A DNA stretch of 46,974 bases from an uncultured Alphaproteobacteria bacterium (GTDB lineage Bacteria > Pseudomonadota > Alphaproteobacteria > Micavibrionales > CSBR16-224). Within the stretch, counting starts at the first letter, position 1, and each line of letters opens with the position of its first letter. The notes below the pieces were generated by a model. That model was not told the DNA's origin, did no database searches, and saw nothing but the letters and a program-made list of their open reading frames with translations. A program made the position numbers and the translations under genes. The stretch lies in the NCBI GenBank assembly GCA_937941575.1, contig CALDHH010000065.1, positions 1 to 46,974 on the forward strand, in the 5' to 3' direction. This document shows, piece after piece, positions 18,914 through 28,434 of this stretch.

Positions 18914-19282
18914 ATGGAAAAGACCTTATATGAAAGAATTGGCGGAGAAGATGCTGTTAAAGCAACTGTGACCAAACTATATGGTAAGCTTTTAACCGAT
19001 AATCTTCTAAGCGATTATTTCGATCCTGAGCGAGTGGATATTTTAAAAACAAGCCAGATTGCATTTATAACAATGGCCTTTGGCGGTCCCCATAATTACA
19101 CTGGTCAAGACTTAAGAAAAGCCCACGCCCCTTACGTTGCTCAAGGAATGTCAGACATACATTTCAATGCAGTAGCAGAACATCTACAAGAATCCATGGA
19201 AGAGCTGAATGTAGATAAAGACTTAATACAAGAAGCCTTGGCTATTGTTGAGACCACTAGAAATGATGTTTTAAGTAAGTAA
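18914..19282 (+). CDS. Truncated hemoglobin, group 1-like
   Basis: 'LYERIGGEDAVKATVTKLYGKLLTDNLLSDYF', 'FITMAFGGPHNYTGQDLRKAHAPYV'; 4 nt after the kinase stop. Confidence 0.9.
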   Translation: MEKTLYERIGGEDAVKATVTKLYGKLLTDNLLSDYFDPERVDILKTSQIAFITMAFGGPHNYTGQDLRKAHAPYVAQGMSDIHFNAVAEHLQESMEELNVDKDLIQEALAIVETTRNDVLSK

Positions 19283-19310
19283 GGTCATATCAAAGCTTCT
19301 CCTTTAAATA

Positions 19311-20465
19311 TTAAATTTTAGGGTCTTTATTAGACAATTTTCTATTAGGCTTGTCCGAACTGTCATTGTTATCAGCGACTACAAAACTAGAAGATTTAAT
19401 GGAGGTATCCCGCATTTTCTCTGCATCAAAATAAGCGCTTGCTACCCCCCCAGAAGCATCCTTACTCAATCTATCTAGAGTTTCAAAACCAGAACTTCCA
19501 GGATTGCTTAATTCTTCATCTATTCTATTTTGAATATCTTCCATTTTTTCATCCATAGACAAATAATCTCTTATATTATCAACCGCCATACTAATGGGCA
19601 AAGCCACTATTGCTGCTACTGCAGTTACACCTAGTCCTCCGACAACAGTGTTTGATAAAACCTGTGTTGCCGGTTCACTGGCAACATTTGCTAAGGCTAT
19701 AAAACTAACTGCACTTACTCCTAATGACGCGGCTCCAGTTTTAAGAACTTTATCAAAAGCAGAGTTACTTTGGCTAAACTCCAGTCCTTCACCTTTATCA
19801 ACATCAAGGCTATCAAAAGCAGAATTCTTACTCATATTGATACTGGGGTCAGTTAAAATACTCTTTCTTTCTTCTAAAAGTGTAGTGATTTTTTCTACAG
19901 CTTGATCGTTATTCTCCGGAGCTGTAAAATCACTACTTATTTCCAAAGAGAATGAATTGCTAATCAACTCGTTCTGAGCATGCAGAACCTGAGCATGAAT
20001 TTGTGGCCCCAGCTGCTCTAGATGTTTGTCTTCCAATAATACCAGAACAGATAAATCATTTGCATCATTTACAGGTGAATTCATACCGTATTTATCATTA
20101 ATAGAGTTAATAAATTCTTCAATCTGTATTTCCTTTAGCTTATCAAAGCATGGCTCGACAGCTTCCATCACCTCCTCTTGCCTACTAGAAGAAGCAAACT
20201 TAGTAATGAAAGAGGATAGAGTTGTTGATAGAGCTCCCATTGTTACACTAAGAACAACGGAACTAACACTGGAAGTTGCAACAACACCTGCACCTAATGC
20301 AGCAAGAGGGGCTACCATAGCGGTAACTCCCAATGCCAATGCGGCAACACCAGCCCCAAAGGCAATATTAGATCCTTTATTTGATATTCCTTGTTCTTCA
20401 GCTTTTGTAACGCTAACTCCTGAGGTTAAATCAGGCAGTTCTATATTATTTATAGTATTGTCCAT
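19311..20465 (-). CDS. Hypothetical protein with two hydrophobic Gly/Ala-rich segments
   Basis: Long ORF; segments 'GAGVAALALGVTAMVAPLAALGAGVVATSSVSSVVLSVTMG' and 'AASLGVSAVSFIALA...VVGGLGVTAVAAIVALPISM'; repeated 'NSAFD'. Confidence 0.6.
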   Translation of the reverse strand: MDNTINNIELPDLTSGVSVTKAEEQGISNKGSNIAFGAGVAALALGVTAMVAPLAALGAGVVATSSVSSVVLSVTMGALSTTLSSFITKFASSSRQEEVMEAVEPCFDKLKEIQIEEFINSINDKYGMNSPVNDANDLSVLVLLEDKHLEQLGPQIHAQVLHAQNELISNSFSLEISSDFTAPENNDQAVEKITTLLEERKSILTDPSINMSKNSAFDSLDVDKGEGLEFSQSNSAFDKVLKTGAASLGVSAVSFIALANVASEPATQVLSNTVVGGLGVTAVAAIVALPISMAVDNIRDYLSMDEKMEDIQNRIDEELSNPGSSGFETLDRLSKDASGGVASAYFDAEKMRDTSIKSSSFVVADNNDSSDKPNRKLSNKDPKI

Positions 20466-20493
20466 TTTAAAAATCCTTTTTTTGTATATTAAT

Positions 20494-20823
20494 TTATGTT
20501 TCTAGCTCCGTCTTTGCTCTCTTTACTGTCCTTGCTATGCTTTCTGTAATAACTTGCTCAAAACTCTCTAAACAATTATGGTTATCTTCCATATACTTGA
20601 CCACTTCTTCGCTAGGCTTATTACCCCATCCAGATTTAATTATCTCTCCGTATTCAGAAAGGTCTAAATCAACAAGGTCATTAGAAGAATATAGCTGATT
20701 AAATTTCTCCAACTTATCAGAAAAAACTCTTATATAGGCATAGAACTCTTTTTCTGATCTGTCTTTTCCTTGGACAAGCTTAATAAATTCAAACTCAATA
20801 CCTAATTTCTTATTGTCTTCCAT
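20494..20823 (-). CDS. Hypothetical acidic protein
   Basis: Same strand as the next gene, 28-bp gap; no family recognised. Confidence 0.5.
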   Translation of the reverse strand: MEDNKKLGIEFEFIKLVQGKDRSEKEFYAYIRVFSDKLEKFNQLYSSNDLVDLDLSEYGEIIKSGWGNKPSEEVVKYMEDNHNCLESFEQVITESIARTVKRAKTELET

Positions 20824-20996
20824 CTTATTACCTTAAAGTATAATTTTTTATATAATGATACGATTATACTATATGAGCATTAATCTGTCAATACTAATCC
20901 AATATACTCAAAGCTCTTATTCTCATTATAGGTTGTAAATATTGTAGTTTTTATTTATATTTCATTGGCGATTTAAAGATGCTGATGAGAGAATTA

Positions 20997-22100
20997 ATGA
21001 TGAGAAATGTTTATATAAATAGCTTTGGTTCTTTCTTGCCCAATGATCCTGTTAATAATGCTGATATGGAAGAATATCTTGGCTTTATTGGCGGTAAAAA
21101 ATCAAAATATAAACCTCTCGTCTTAAGGCAAAATAGGATAAAATATAGGCATTACGCATTGAATAAAGATGGAGAACAACAATATTCAAGCTCCGAAATG
21201 GCAGCGCTTGCAATTAAGCATGCAGTTAATAATTCTGAAATTATATTAAGTGATATATCTTATTTAGGATCCTCCTCAACCCTTGGAGATTGCTTGGTTC
21301 CGGGATTGGCATCACATATTCACGCAGAGCTAAATATTAAGCCAATTGAAATTGCCAATTTTCAAAGCGTCTGCGGTAGCTCAATCATGGCTCTTAAATC
21401 TGGCTATCTCCAGATTGGATCAGAAGAGCATGATTACGCTGCAATTAGCGGTTGTGAATTTGCCAGTAGATATTTTAGACCTGGCTTTTACGAAGATAGT
21501 AATGAATTTTTGGAAAATGGAGAAATTGATATAAACGCAGATTTCCTCCGTTTTACATTATCCGATGGTGCAGGAGCTTGCATTTTAGAGAGTAAACCAA
21601 ATACCCATTCCAGATCTTTAAAAATTAACTGGATTGATATTAAATCATATGCGGATCGTTTTGATACTTGCATGTCAGCTGGTGAGGGCTGGAGTAATCA
21701 GGCAAGCACAATGGATGCAGTTAAAAATGGTAGTTTAATTTTAAAACAAGATTTTAGCCTATTAAAAGAAATGATCCCAGTTTGGGTTTCACATTATCTT
21801 GACTTAATTGATCAGGATAAGATTAATGTCGATGAAATTAAATATTTTTGTAGCCATTACTCCGCTCATTCTTTAAAAGAAGAAGCAATAAATGTTTTAA
21901 AAACCACAGGTTCAATGATTACTGAAGATAAATGGTTTAGTAATCTATACAGCAAAGGCAATACAGGAACTGCATCAATTTTTATAATATTAGAAGAGCT
22001 TTATAATAGTAAAGAATTGAATATTGGTGATAAAATTCTATGTCATGTTCCAGAGAGTGGCAGATGTTTAAACGGATTAATGATGTTAGAGGTAGTATAG
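20997..22100 (+). CDS. 3-oxoacyl-ACP synthase III (FabH/KAS III-like)
   Basis: 'IEIANFQSVCGSSIMALKSGYLQIG' active-site Cys; 'FCSHYSAHS' His; 'YSKGNTGTASIFI' Asn. ORF begins at 20979; MMRNVYINSFGSFLP start (20997) preferred. Confidence 0.8.
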   Translation: MMRNVYINSFGSFLPNDPVNNADMEEYLGFIGGKKSKYKPLVLRQNRIKYRHYALNKDGEQQYSSSEMAALAIKHAVNNSEIILSDISYLGSSSTLGDCLVPGLASHIHAELNIKPIEIANFQSVCGSSIMALKSGYLQIGSEEHDYAAISGCEFASRYFRPGFYEDSNEFLENGEIDINADFLRFTLSDGAGACILESKPNTHSRSLKINWIDIKSYADRFDTCMSAGEGWSNQASTMDAVKNGSLILKQDFSLLKEMIPVWVSHYLDLIDQDKINVDEIKYFCSHYSAHSLKEEAINVLKTTGSMITEDKWFSNLYSKGNTGTASIFIILEELYNSKELNIGDKILCHVPESGRCLNGLMMLEVV

Positions 22101-22102
22101 AG

Positions 22103-22771
22103 ATGAATAATAGTAAAGAAGTAATGCGCAGCTTAATTAAAATATGGACAGATTTTGATACTAGCTTAAATAAAGTTCCAATTTTAGATAAATTAAACAG
22201 AAAAAAATTCAGAACTGATGATTATAAATTATTATTAATCAATCAACGTCAACAAGTTGTAGAAGGCTCCAGATGGATTGCCAGAGCAGCATCTAGTATT
22301 GATAGAAATTACCTAGAGCAAAGATCCATATTTATGAAACATGCCATCACAGAGCATAAAGATTATAAAATGCTTGAGAATAACTATGTTTCAATCGGTG
22401 GAGAGCTATCTGATATTCAAAATGCAGAGAAAAATATTGGCTCTGAAGCACTGCATGCATTCATGTATCAGAGAGCAAGTGAGACCAATCCATTTGATCT
22501 ATTAGGTGCAATGTTCATTATTGAAGGATTAGGAGAAAGAAAAGCAATTAAATGGGGTGAGGCCATAAAGAAACAGCTAGACCTGAGCGAGAAACAAGTT
22601 AGTTTTTTAATCTATCATGGTGAGAATGACGAAGATCATATGCGAGAATTTGAAGAAACCCTAAATTCAGGAATATTAGAAATTCCAGATATGGGAAAAA
22701 GAATAGTAAAAACAGCTAAAATAGTTGCAAGACTATATCAATTGCAATTAGAGGAAATCGGCAATGTCTAA
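22103..22771 (+). CDS. Heme-oxygenase-fold, iron-containing (putative diiron) redox enzyme
   Basis: 'MKHAITEHKDY', 'IIEGLGERKAI', 'YHGENDEDHMREF' look like a diiron ligand set. Start MNNSKEVM at 22103 follows the KAS stop (22100); the listed ORF begins at 22040. Confidence 0.65.
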   Translation: MNNSKEVMRSLIKIWTDFDTSLNKVPILDKLNRKKFRTDDYKLLLINQRQQVVEGSRWIARAASSIDRNYLEQRSIFMKHAITEHKDYKMLENNYVSIGGELSDIQNAEKNIGSEALHAFMYQRASETNPFDLLGAMFIIEGLGERKAIKWGEAIKKQLDLSEKQVSFLIYHGENDEDHMREFEETLNSGILEIPDMGKRIVKTAKIVARLYQLQLEEIGNV

Positions 22772-23666
22772 AAAAGCCGCCAAAGGTAAGAAATTTGTAG
22801 CAGCCCATAACCAAAATGATCCGGATCCATGGGAAGCATTATTACTTGATAAATCAACATTTATATCTATAGAAGCCAAAGCAGCTTTGATGAGAAATAA
22901 TGGAAGCAGATCTAGACAATATTTATTACCAATCGTTAGATTTCTCGCAAGATTATCTATTATACTAGTACAATTATTACGAATAATAATTCCTAATAAG
23001 ATGACTTCATCCAAGATATTGCACGGGCTTATCTGTTGGGGAGTTAAGAATTTTGTCAGCCCAGATGCTGCATATCTAATATTAAGGCATTTCAATATTG
23101 GTACTCAGATTTTAACATTTTTAAATAAAAACATTGCTGATGGAGAACTTCCATCTGTCCCTCTAAATCCTTGTAATATTTCAGATTTAGGTGGCAATAC
23201 TTTTGTTCAGCATGATTTGAATTTATATAATTTTATCATTTCATTGAATCATTACTTAGAAGAAAATAATAAAGATATCATCTCAATTCCTTTTGATAAA
23301 ATTGACTTTTCAATGATTAAAGACTTTGATGATCAGTTAGAAGAATTACCAAATAAATGGCATAATTTCATAGACCTTCAAACTGCCATTGAATTATACA
23401 CTCCATTATTTGGCCTATTTTTATCTGATAAAGATTTCTGGCGTGCAAGTAATTCATTACAGCTTGATGAAACAATGGCAATCTATGTCGCAAAACTATT
23501 AAAACAAGATTTTATATTATCAATAGTCAGCAATAAACACCCAATGGTACCATTAGCCACTTTAGAATCTGGCTTTAGATTAATGCTACACGGTGTAGAT
23601 GCTGAGAATCTTTATGGTTTCATTAAATATATCAGAGATAATGGGGATGATTTTAAGGCTTTGTAA
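22764..23666 (+). CDS. Conserved protein of unknown function, third gene of the KAS III cassette
   Basis: ATG overlaps the upstream stop (ATGTCTAA, 8-nt overlap). 'DPDPWEALLLDKSTFIS...SRSRQYLLPIVRFLARL...DFWRASNSLQLDETMAIY...KHPMVPLATLESGFRL'; possibly DUF6999 (from memory, unverified). Confidence 0.6.
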   Translation: MSKKAAKGKKFVAAHNQNDPDPWEALLLDKSTFISIEAKAALMRNNGSRSRQYLLPIVRFLARLSIILVQLLRIIIPNKMTSSKILHGLICWGVKNFVSPDAAYLILRHFNIGTQILTFLNKNIADGELPSVPLNPCNISDLGGNTFVQHDLNLYNFIISLNHYLEENNKDIISIPFDKIDFSMIKDFDDQLEELPNKWHNFIDLQTAIELYTPLFGLFLSDKDFWRASNSLQLDETMAIYVAKLLKQDFILSIVSNKHPMVPLATLESGFRLMLHGVDAENLYGFIKYIRDNGDDFKAL

Positions 23667-23718
23667 AGGGTATGAAATAATCATTTATTATAAAATAATT
23701 ATTTATTACATCATCTTA

Positions 23719-24310
23719 TTACTCCAAACATTTAGGCATCTCATCAATCGTAAATAGCAAAGGCAGGTCTCGCTCATGATATGTCGTGTGGTATGGAACC
23801 CAACTTGATCCATTATCAGTACTCCATTCAGCACGAACATCTTCCCATTCGAGGTTGTTTTGAACTGTACGTATAAGCCTCCAGGAACTTTGAAAAGGAA
23901 GCATTTACATTAAAATCTGCTCCTGCTGTTGCAGAGAATTCCATATAATATGTTTTAACCAACTGAAAGAGTAACCTTTGTACTAAGATCATTATATTGC
24001 CAGACTCTAGACTGCTTATCCCTCTAATTATTCCACAATTACCTACATGATAGCAACAACTTCAGTTAATAGAGGGGCATCTAGTATTACCCAAACCATA
24101 GGCAACACATGTGCAATAGGGGAAACCTTGAACTCCTCTGTCACATCTGCTTTTTATATCAGCTGGATAGCTCATATATCTATTCCTCCAAGATACGGGA
24201 TCAATCCCAAACCTTATAGAGCGCTCTCTTGCCACAGGACCCTTACTGACCCACCACTGCTGGAGAAAAAAATTAATATAGACAAACAAAAAATATATTT
24301 TTATACATAG
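23719..24310 (-). pseudogene. Decayed secreted/prepilin-like gene with in-frame stop and frameshifts
   Basis: ORF 24062-24289 continues in the same frame past one TGA (24062-24064) as 'SCCYHVGNCGIIRGISSLESGNIM...', then shifts frame to reach 'SSWRLIRTVQNNLEWEDVRAEWSTDNGSSWVPYHTTYHERDLPLLFTIDEMPKCLE'. Confidence 0.5.
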
Positions 24311-24359
24311 ATCATTACTATTTCATCATTTAATTAAAGTTAAATCATAAATTACAAAT

Positions 24360-25964
24360 TTAATTCTCAGATATTTTTGTCAAAAATCCAGCATAAGAAC
24401 CTGCCTTTGAGCTATCATATGCATTAAGGAGATCAAAATTATTTGATTGTGTTTGTCCACCTATAAACACATCTCCATTAGTTGCAACGGCAAGTGCTCT
24501 TGCTTGGTCATCACTGCTACCACCAATATAGCTGGAATATAGCACTTCTGAAAGATTAAGATCAAACTTAGCAATAAAACCGTCTGACCCACCACCCATA
24601 ACACCAAATGTTGTAACATCCGTAGGATTCAAATTACCTGATCTTGTTGTTCCTGTAACGTATATACCGTCTCCAGATAGAAACAGGCCTTCAATCTCAT
24701 CTCCGCCACTTCCACCAAAATAGGTTGAAGCTAATAATCTTCTTCCATCAGCCGAAATCTTCGCGATAAAGCCATCATTACTTCCTCCAGAACTTGGTTG
24801 AGCACTAGAAGAATTAGTTTGTAAGTTATTTCCAAATGTTCTACCTGAGATAATAAAATTACCTGCTGAATCAACTGCTAATTGATGAGTTTCCATGTCC
24901 TCATTTAAAGAACTACCAAAAAACGTAGCGGCTTTAACAGTCCTACCATTTGTTGCGCCATCTAATTTAATTACATAGGCATCAGTTCCACCTCTCACAG
25001 TAGGTTGGTAAGCACCGTTAGTTACTGGAAGGCCCCTACCTCCTGCAAACAGCCCTATATTTATATCTCCGCTACTATCCACAATAATAGATGGGTTCGA
25101 TCCATTAGGGGCACTTCCATCACCATCAATATAAGTACCATATAGTAACGAAGCTCCATTACCAGATAGCTGTGAATAGACTACATCAGCGGTGCCATTA
25201 AAGGTTGCGCCTGTGGTTACAGCTTGACCGGCTCTAAGCCTTACATTAGCTTGCGCAATATGAATTACACCACTTGAATCAACATCTATATCACGGATAA
25301 ATCCACCATCTCCACCACCAAAATAAGTTGCCCAATCTAGTCTTCCTGAGCTTCCGGAAAGCCTAGCAACAAAACCATCTTGATGTCCATATCCTGGATT
25401 CCTTGTTGCAGTAGTATCTCCTCCAAAATTTCTCTGATACACACCAGCTGTAGTACCGAACCCATCACCAGCACGACCAGCAACAAAAACATTACCACTA
25501 CCATCAACCTCTATAGCATAGGCACGATCATAGTTTCTACTGCCTAAGCGGGTAGACCATAACAAAACTCCATTTGGATCATATTTGCTAACAAACACAT
25601 CTGTATCGGGATAAGTTCCTCTACTAGAGCCACCACTATTTAATTTGTAATCATTTGCAGCTGGGATAATAGGGAATCCAGATGTAGCGGATGTACCACC
25701 AGTAACATATGAGTTCCCTTGCCCATCAACCGCAATATCTCTAACTTGCTCCCATTGGGTTGAGTTCCCATCTACAAAAGTAGAGAAGTCAAGGTTATAT
25801 TCTGTGACCTCTGGTAACTCTGGCGTGCTTGGCAAAGTTGCTATATTATTACAGGCCGAAGAAGGTACATTAGGAGGCGTAGTACTACAAAATGCAGTTT
25901 TACAACCGAGTAACATCATAATCATCACAAAAAATACTATTGTTTTGCTTCGTTTTGCGTGCAT
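24360..25964 (-). CDS. SBBP-repeat (beta-propeller) lipoprotein
   Basis: Lipobox-like 'MMLLGC'; repeated 'IAVDGQGNSYVTGGT', 'IEVDGSGNVFVAGRA', 'LAVDSAGNFIISGRT', 'LAVATNGDVFIGGQT'. Confidence 0.8.
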   Translation of the reverse strand: MHAKRSKTIVFFVMIMMLLGCKTAFCSTTPPNVPSSACNNIATLPSTPELPEVTEYNLDFSTFVDGNSTQWEQVRDIAVDGQGNSYVTGGTSATSGFPIIPAANDYKLNSGGSSRGTYPDTDVFVSKYDPNGVLLWSTRLGSRNYDRAYAIEVDGSGNVFVAGRAGDGFGTTAGVYQRNFGGDTTATRNPGYGHQDGFVARLSGSSGRLDWATYFGGGDGGFIRDIDVDSSGVIHIAQANVRLRAGQAVTTGATFNGTADVVYSQLSGNGASLLYGTYIDGDGSAPNGSNPSIIVDSSGDINIGLFAGGRGLPVTNGAYQPTVRGGTDAYVIKLDGATNGRTVKAATFFGSSLNEDMETHQLAVDSAGNFIISGRTFGNNLQTNSSSAQPSSGGSNDGFIAKISADGRRLLASTYFGGSGGDEIEGLFLSGDGIYVTGTTRSGNLNPTDVTTFGVMGGGSDGFIAKFDLNLSEVLYSSYIGGSSDDQARALAVATNGDVFIGGQTQSNNFDLLNAYDSSKAGSYAGFLTKISEN

Positions 25965-26062
25965 ATTAGAACGTCTTTCGTAAATAAATTAAATAAATTA
26001 AATTATCTTATAATTATAAACTATTTTTTTAGTTTTGCCAAATTCAATTTAAAGTTACTGTA

Positions 26063-27577
26063 TCAAAATTCAAATTTCTTCCTATGTTTAGCCTCCTCTT
26101 GACTGGCATAGTCGCCACCAGTTTGTAAAATCTTTATAACATCTTTTAATCTTTCTTCTTGGGCATTATCTTTATACTCATCATAAGCAAAGATTAATGA
26201 ACCACCAAGTAAAGCCCAGCATAGAGTAGCAGATATATTTTTCACTCTATTATTAGCCTGCGCTAAAATACCACATTTTTCTTTAGCTTCATCTTTTTGC
26301 ATATCTGCACTATCTCTTTCCTTAAATAATCTATCAATCAGCTTATTGCTGTCACTAATTGCACGACTATACTCTTTCTCATATTCAGCCCTAAGTTCTA
26401 TTTTTAAGTTCTTAGATATCTCGAAAGTTGAATTCCTAATTGCAGTTTCTAACTCATCTACTAATTCTTTATAATGTCCACTATCTTTACTAGAAACCTT
26501 AGAGGCATTTTCACAAGCTCGTTCAAATGCTTCTTCTTTTGTAAGCCTCATTACTCCTGAATAATAACTAGCAAGGTTATCTACACTACCAATATTTTCG
26601 ACTATCTTTACAAGTTTTTTACTATGCTCTTCTAATGAAGATAATTGACCTTGTAACTCTTCTGCTCTTTTGGATGAAACAGCATTTTCACATTCTGCTG
26701 CCATGGATTTATCTAATTCTATTCTAGATTCTTCAAGCTGTTTAAATAATTGTTTTAATAATGTGCCATCTTTATCATCAATTCTATATTTTGATGCTTC
26801 TAAATATTTTGAGAATCCTATAACAGCCTCTTCTATTTCTGTAATTTGGGAAGAAAATCTACTGCTATGCTCATTAATAACACTATTCTGAGCTTTTAAT
26901 AATGCTTTATTTTCTTTGCTTTGCTCATATCTTTCAGTATTTGTGTCATAACCGATTACTTTTAAAACTTTATCAATTACTCTTTCTTTTAATTTCTTAC
27001 CTTTATTAGAATCGCTACCTAAAAACTTGCTATATTCTGTATTTAAAGCATCACTATATAAACTATCTGTAATTATCTGACTATTATTAGCAACCAAACT
27101 GGTCTTCTTTAAAAAATCTTCTATTAACTGCCTATGGCTATTCAAATTTTCAAAAAATTCTAATGAATCATCCATGTCAAGATTAGAGTATTGTTGGATT
27201 TTAACTATAGTTCTTAAACGTTCAACTTCTTCAACTAGCAACCCTTCTGCTTCTTTTAGATCTTCATTCGCCTGTAATAACTGTTCAACCTGTTCTTCAT
27301 CAATACCGCTATCAGAAGAGCTTGATATTTGTTCAAGCAAATAACTATAAGTAATAAAATTTTCTTTTCCTGTTAACTCTTCATAAGTCTTATTAATATC
27401 TTTTATTGTTCCATTAAGGCTTTTAAAAGCATTTATTCTTTCTTCAGGATTATCTGTATCTAGCATCCTAAATACTTTATCAAATTTACCTAAACGGTTT
27501 TCTAGGAATTTGTTAAGCTCTGCTCTACGTTCTTCGCTAAGCTCTGGAATATTAGAGTTTTCTTCTTGATCAGACAT
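26063..27577 (-). CDS. Hypothetical long coiled-coil protein with C-terminal hydrophobic segment
   Basis: Extended Glu/Lys/Leu-rich helices; 'ISATLCWALLGGSLIFAY' near the C-terminus. Confidence 0.6.
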   Translation of the reverse strand: MSDQEENSNIPELSEERRAELNKFLENRLGKFDKVFRMLDTDNPEERINAFKSLNGTIKDINKTYEELTGKENFITYSYLLEQISSSSDSGIDEEQVEQLLQANEDLKEAEGLLVEEVERLRTIVKIQQYSNLDMDDSLEFFENLNSHRQLIEDFLKKTSLVANNSQIITDSLYSDALNTEYSKFLGSDSNKGKKLKERVIDKVLKVIGYDTNTERYEQSKENKALLKAQNSVINEHSSRFSSQITEIEEAVIGFSKYLEASKYRIDDKDGTLLKQLFKQLEESRIELDKSMAAECENAVSSKRAEELQGQLSSLEEHSKKLVKIVENIGSVDNLASYYSGVMRLTKEEAFERACENASKVSSKDSGHYKELVDELETAIRNSTFEISKNLKIELRAEYEKEYSRAISDSNKLIDRLFKERDSADMQKDEAKEKCGILAQANNRVKNISATLCWALLGGSLIFAYDEYKDNAQEERLKDVIKILQTGGDYASQEEAKHRKKFEF

Positions 27578-27600
27578 ATAAATATCTCCTTAATTAACCA

Positions 27601-28434
27601 CTATTTTGAAAGAGATACATTATTATTACGAGCATCTGTTAATTTTAACTGCTTCGTAATTGCTAATGCAGCTTTACTACTACTTGCAAGCTTTTTAAGT
27701 GCTTTATCACCACCACTAGTATAAGTAGCAACAGCAGTACATAGATCTTGTAGCTTCATATCTGAGCCAAAGCTTTCAAAAGCACCGCCAGTAATTTTGG
27801 CAAACATTTCATATATTTTTGCACCATTCGCTGCATCATCACCAGTTTTAGTATCTTCGTGGAATGCAAAAACCTTAATTCCTGCTGCTCTTAACTGATG
27901 AGCTGCTTGTAATACAACTCTTTCATTCTCTTCACAACAATCTCCAATCATAATTATATTTTTAGGCTTATGCCCTTTTGGATCATTTAAGATTTTTTGA
28001 ACAGATTCATATATTTGTGTATGCCCCATTTGGCAAGACACAGCTGACATTTTACCTATAATATCTTCCGGGTTATTACTCCAACCTAAATCAGAGACTT
28101 CCAAACCGCCAAAATACACAACCCGAGCAGATAAGGAATCGCCGGCATCATGGACTGTTGTAAACATGTCATTTTGAATTCTTGTAGCCTCATCCCAAGT
28201 CTTAGATCTACTAGCCGTTGCATCAATTATATATGCAAGATGGCCAATATCACCTTGTTCGTTTTGAGATTTTTTTAATATATCCATAGTTTTATTGTCA
28301 ATGGCAGACCCCGCAATTGAGCTTTCTAATCTTCTGCCTAAATCTGTTTTATTCTTACTGGCCGGAAGACTAAGGCCTTTATTATTACTATTATTCTTCT
28401 TACCACCAGTCGTGACTAGGTCCTTTATTGACAT
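27601..28434 (-). CDS. VWA-like domain protein
   Basis: 'LAYIIDATASRSKTWDEA' (DxTxS MIDAS-like), 'GHTQIYESVQKIL', 'NIIMIGDCCEE'. Confidence 0.7.
   Translation of the reverse strand: MSIKDLVTTGGKKNNSNNKGLSLPASKNKTDLGRRLESSIAGSAIDNKTMDILKKSQNEQGDIGHLAYIIDATASRSKTWDEATRIQNDMFTTVHDAGDSLSARVVYFGGLEVSDLGWSNNPEDIIGKMSAVSCQMGHTQIYESVQKILNDPKGHKPKNIIMIGDCCEENERVVLQAAHQLRAAGIKVFAFHEDTKTGDDAANGAKIYEMFAKITGGAFESFGSDMKLQDLCTAVATYTSGGDKALKKLASSSKAALAITKQLKLTDARNNNVSLSK

Noticed and set aside
20026-20505. 159-aa plus-strand ORF
   Set aside because: Antisense to the 19311-20465 hypothetical gene; low-complexity shadow translation.
20997-23666. Calling the KAS III cassette a polyketide or aryl-polyene cluster
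   Set aside because: No ACP, KR, DH, adenylation or transport genes adjacent; only a three-gene unit is supported.
24047-24310. 87-aa plus-strand ORF
   Set aside because: Lies over the decayed minus-strand gene; no coding signature.
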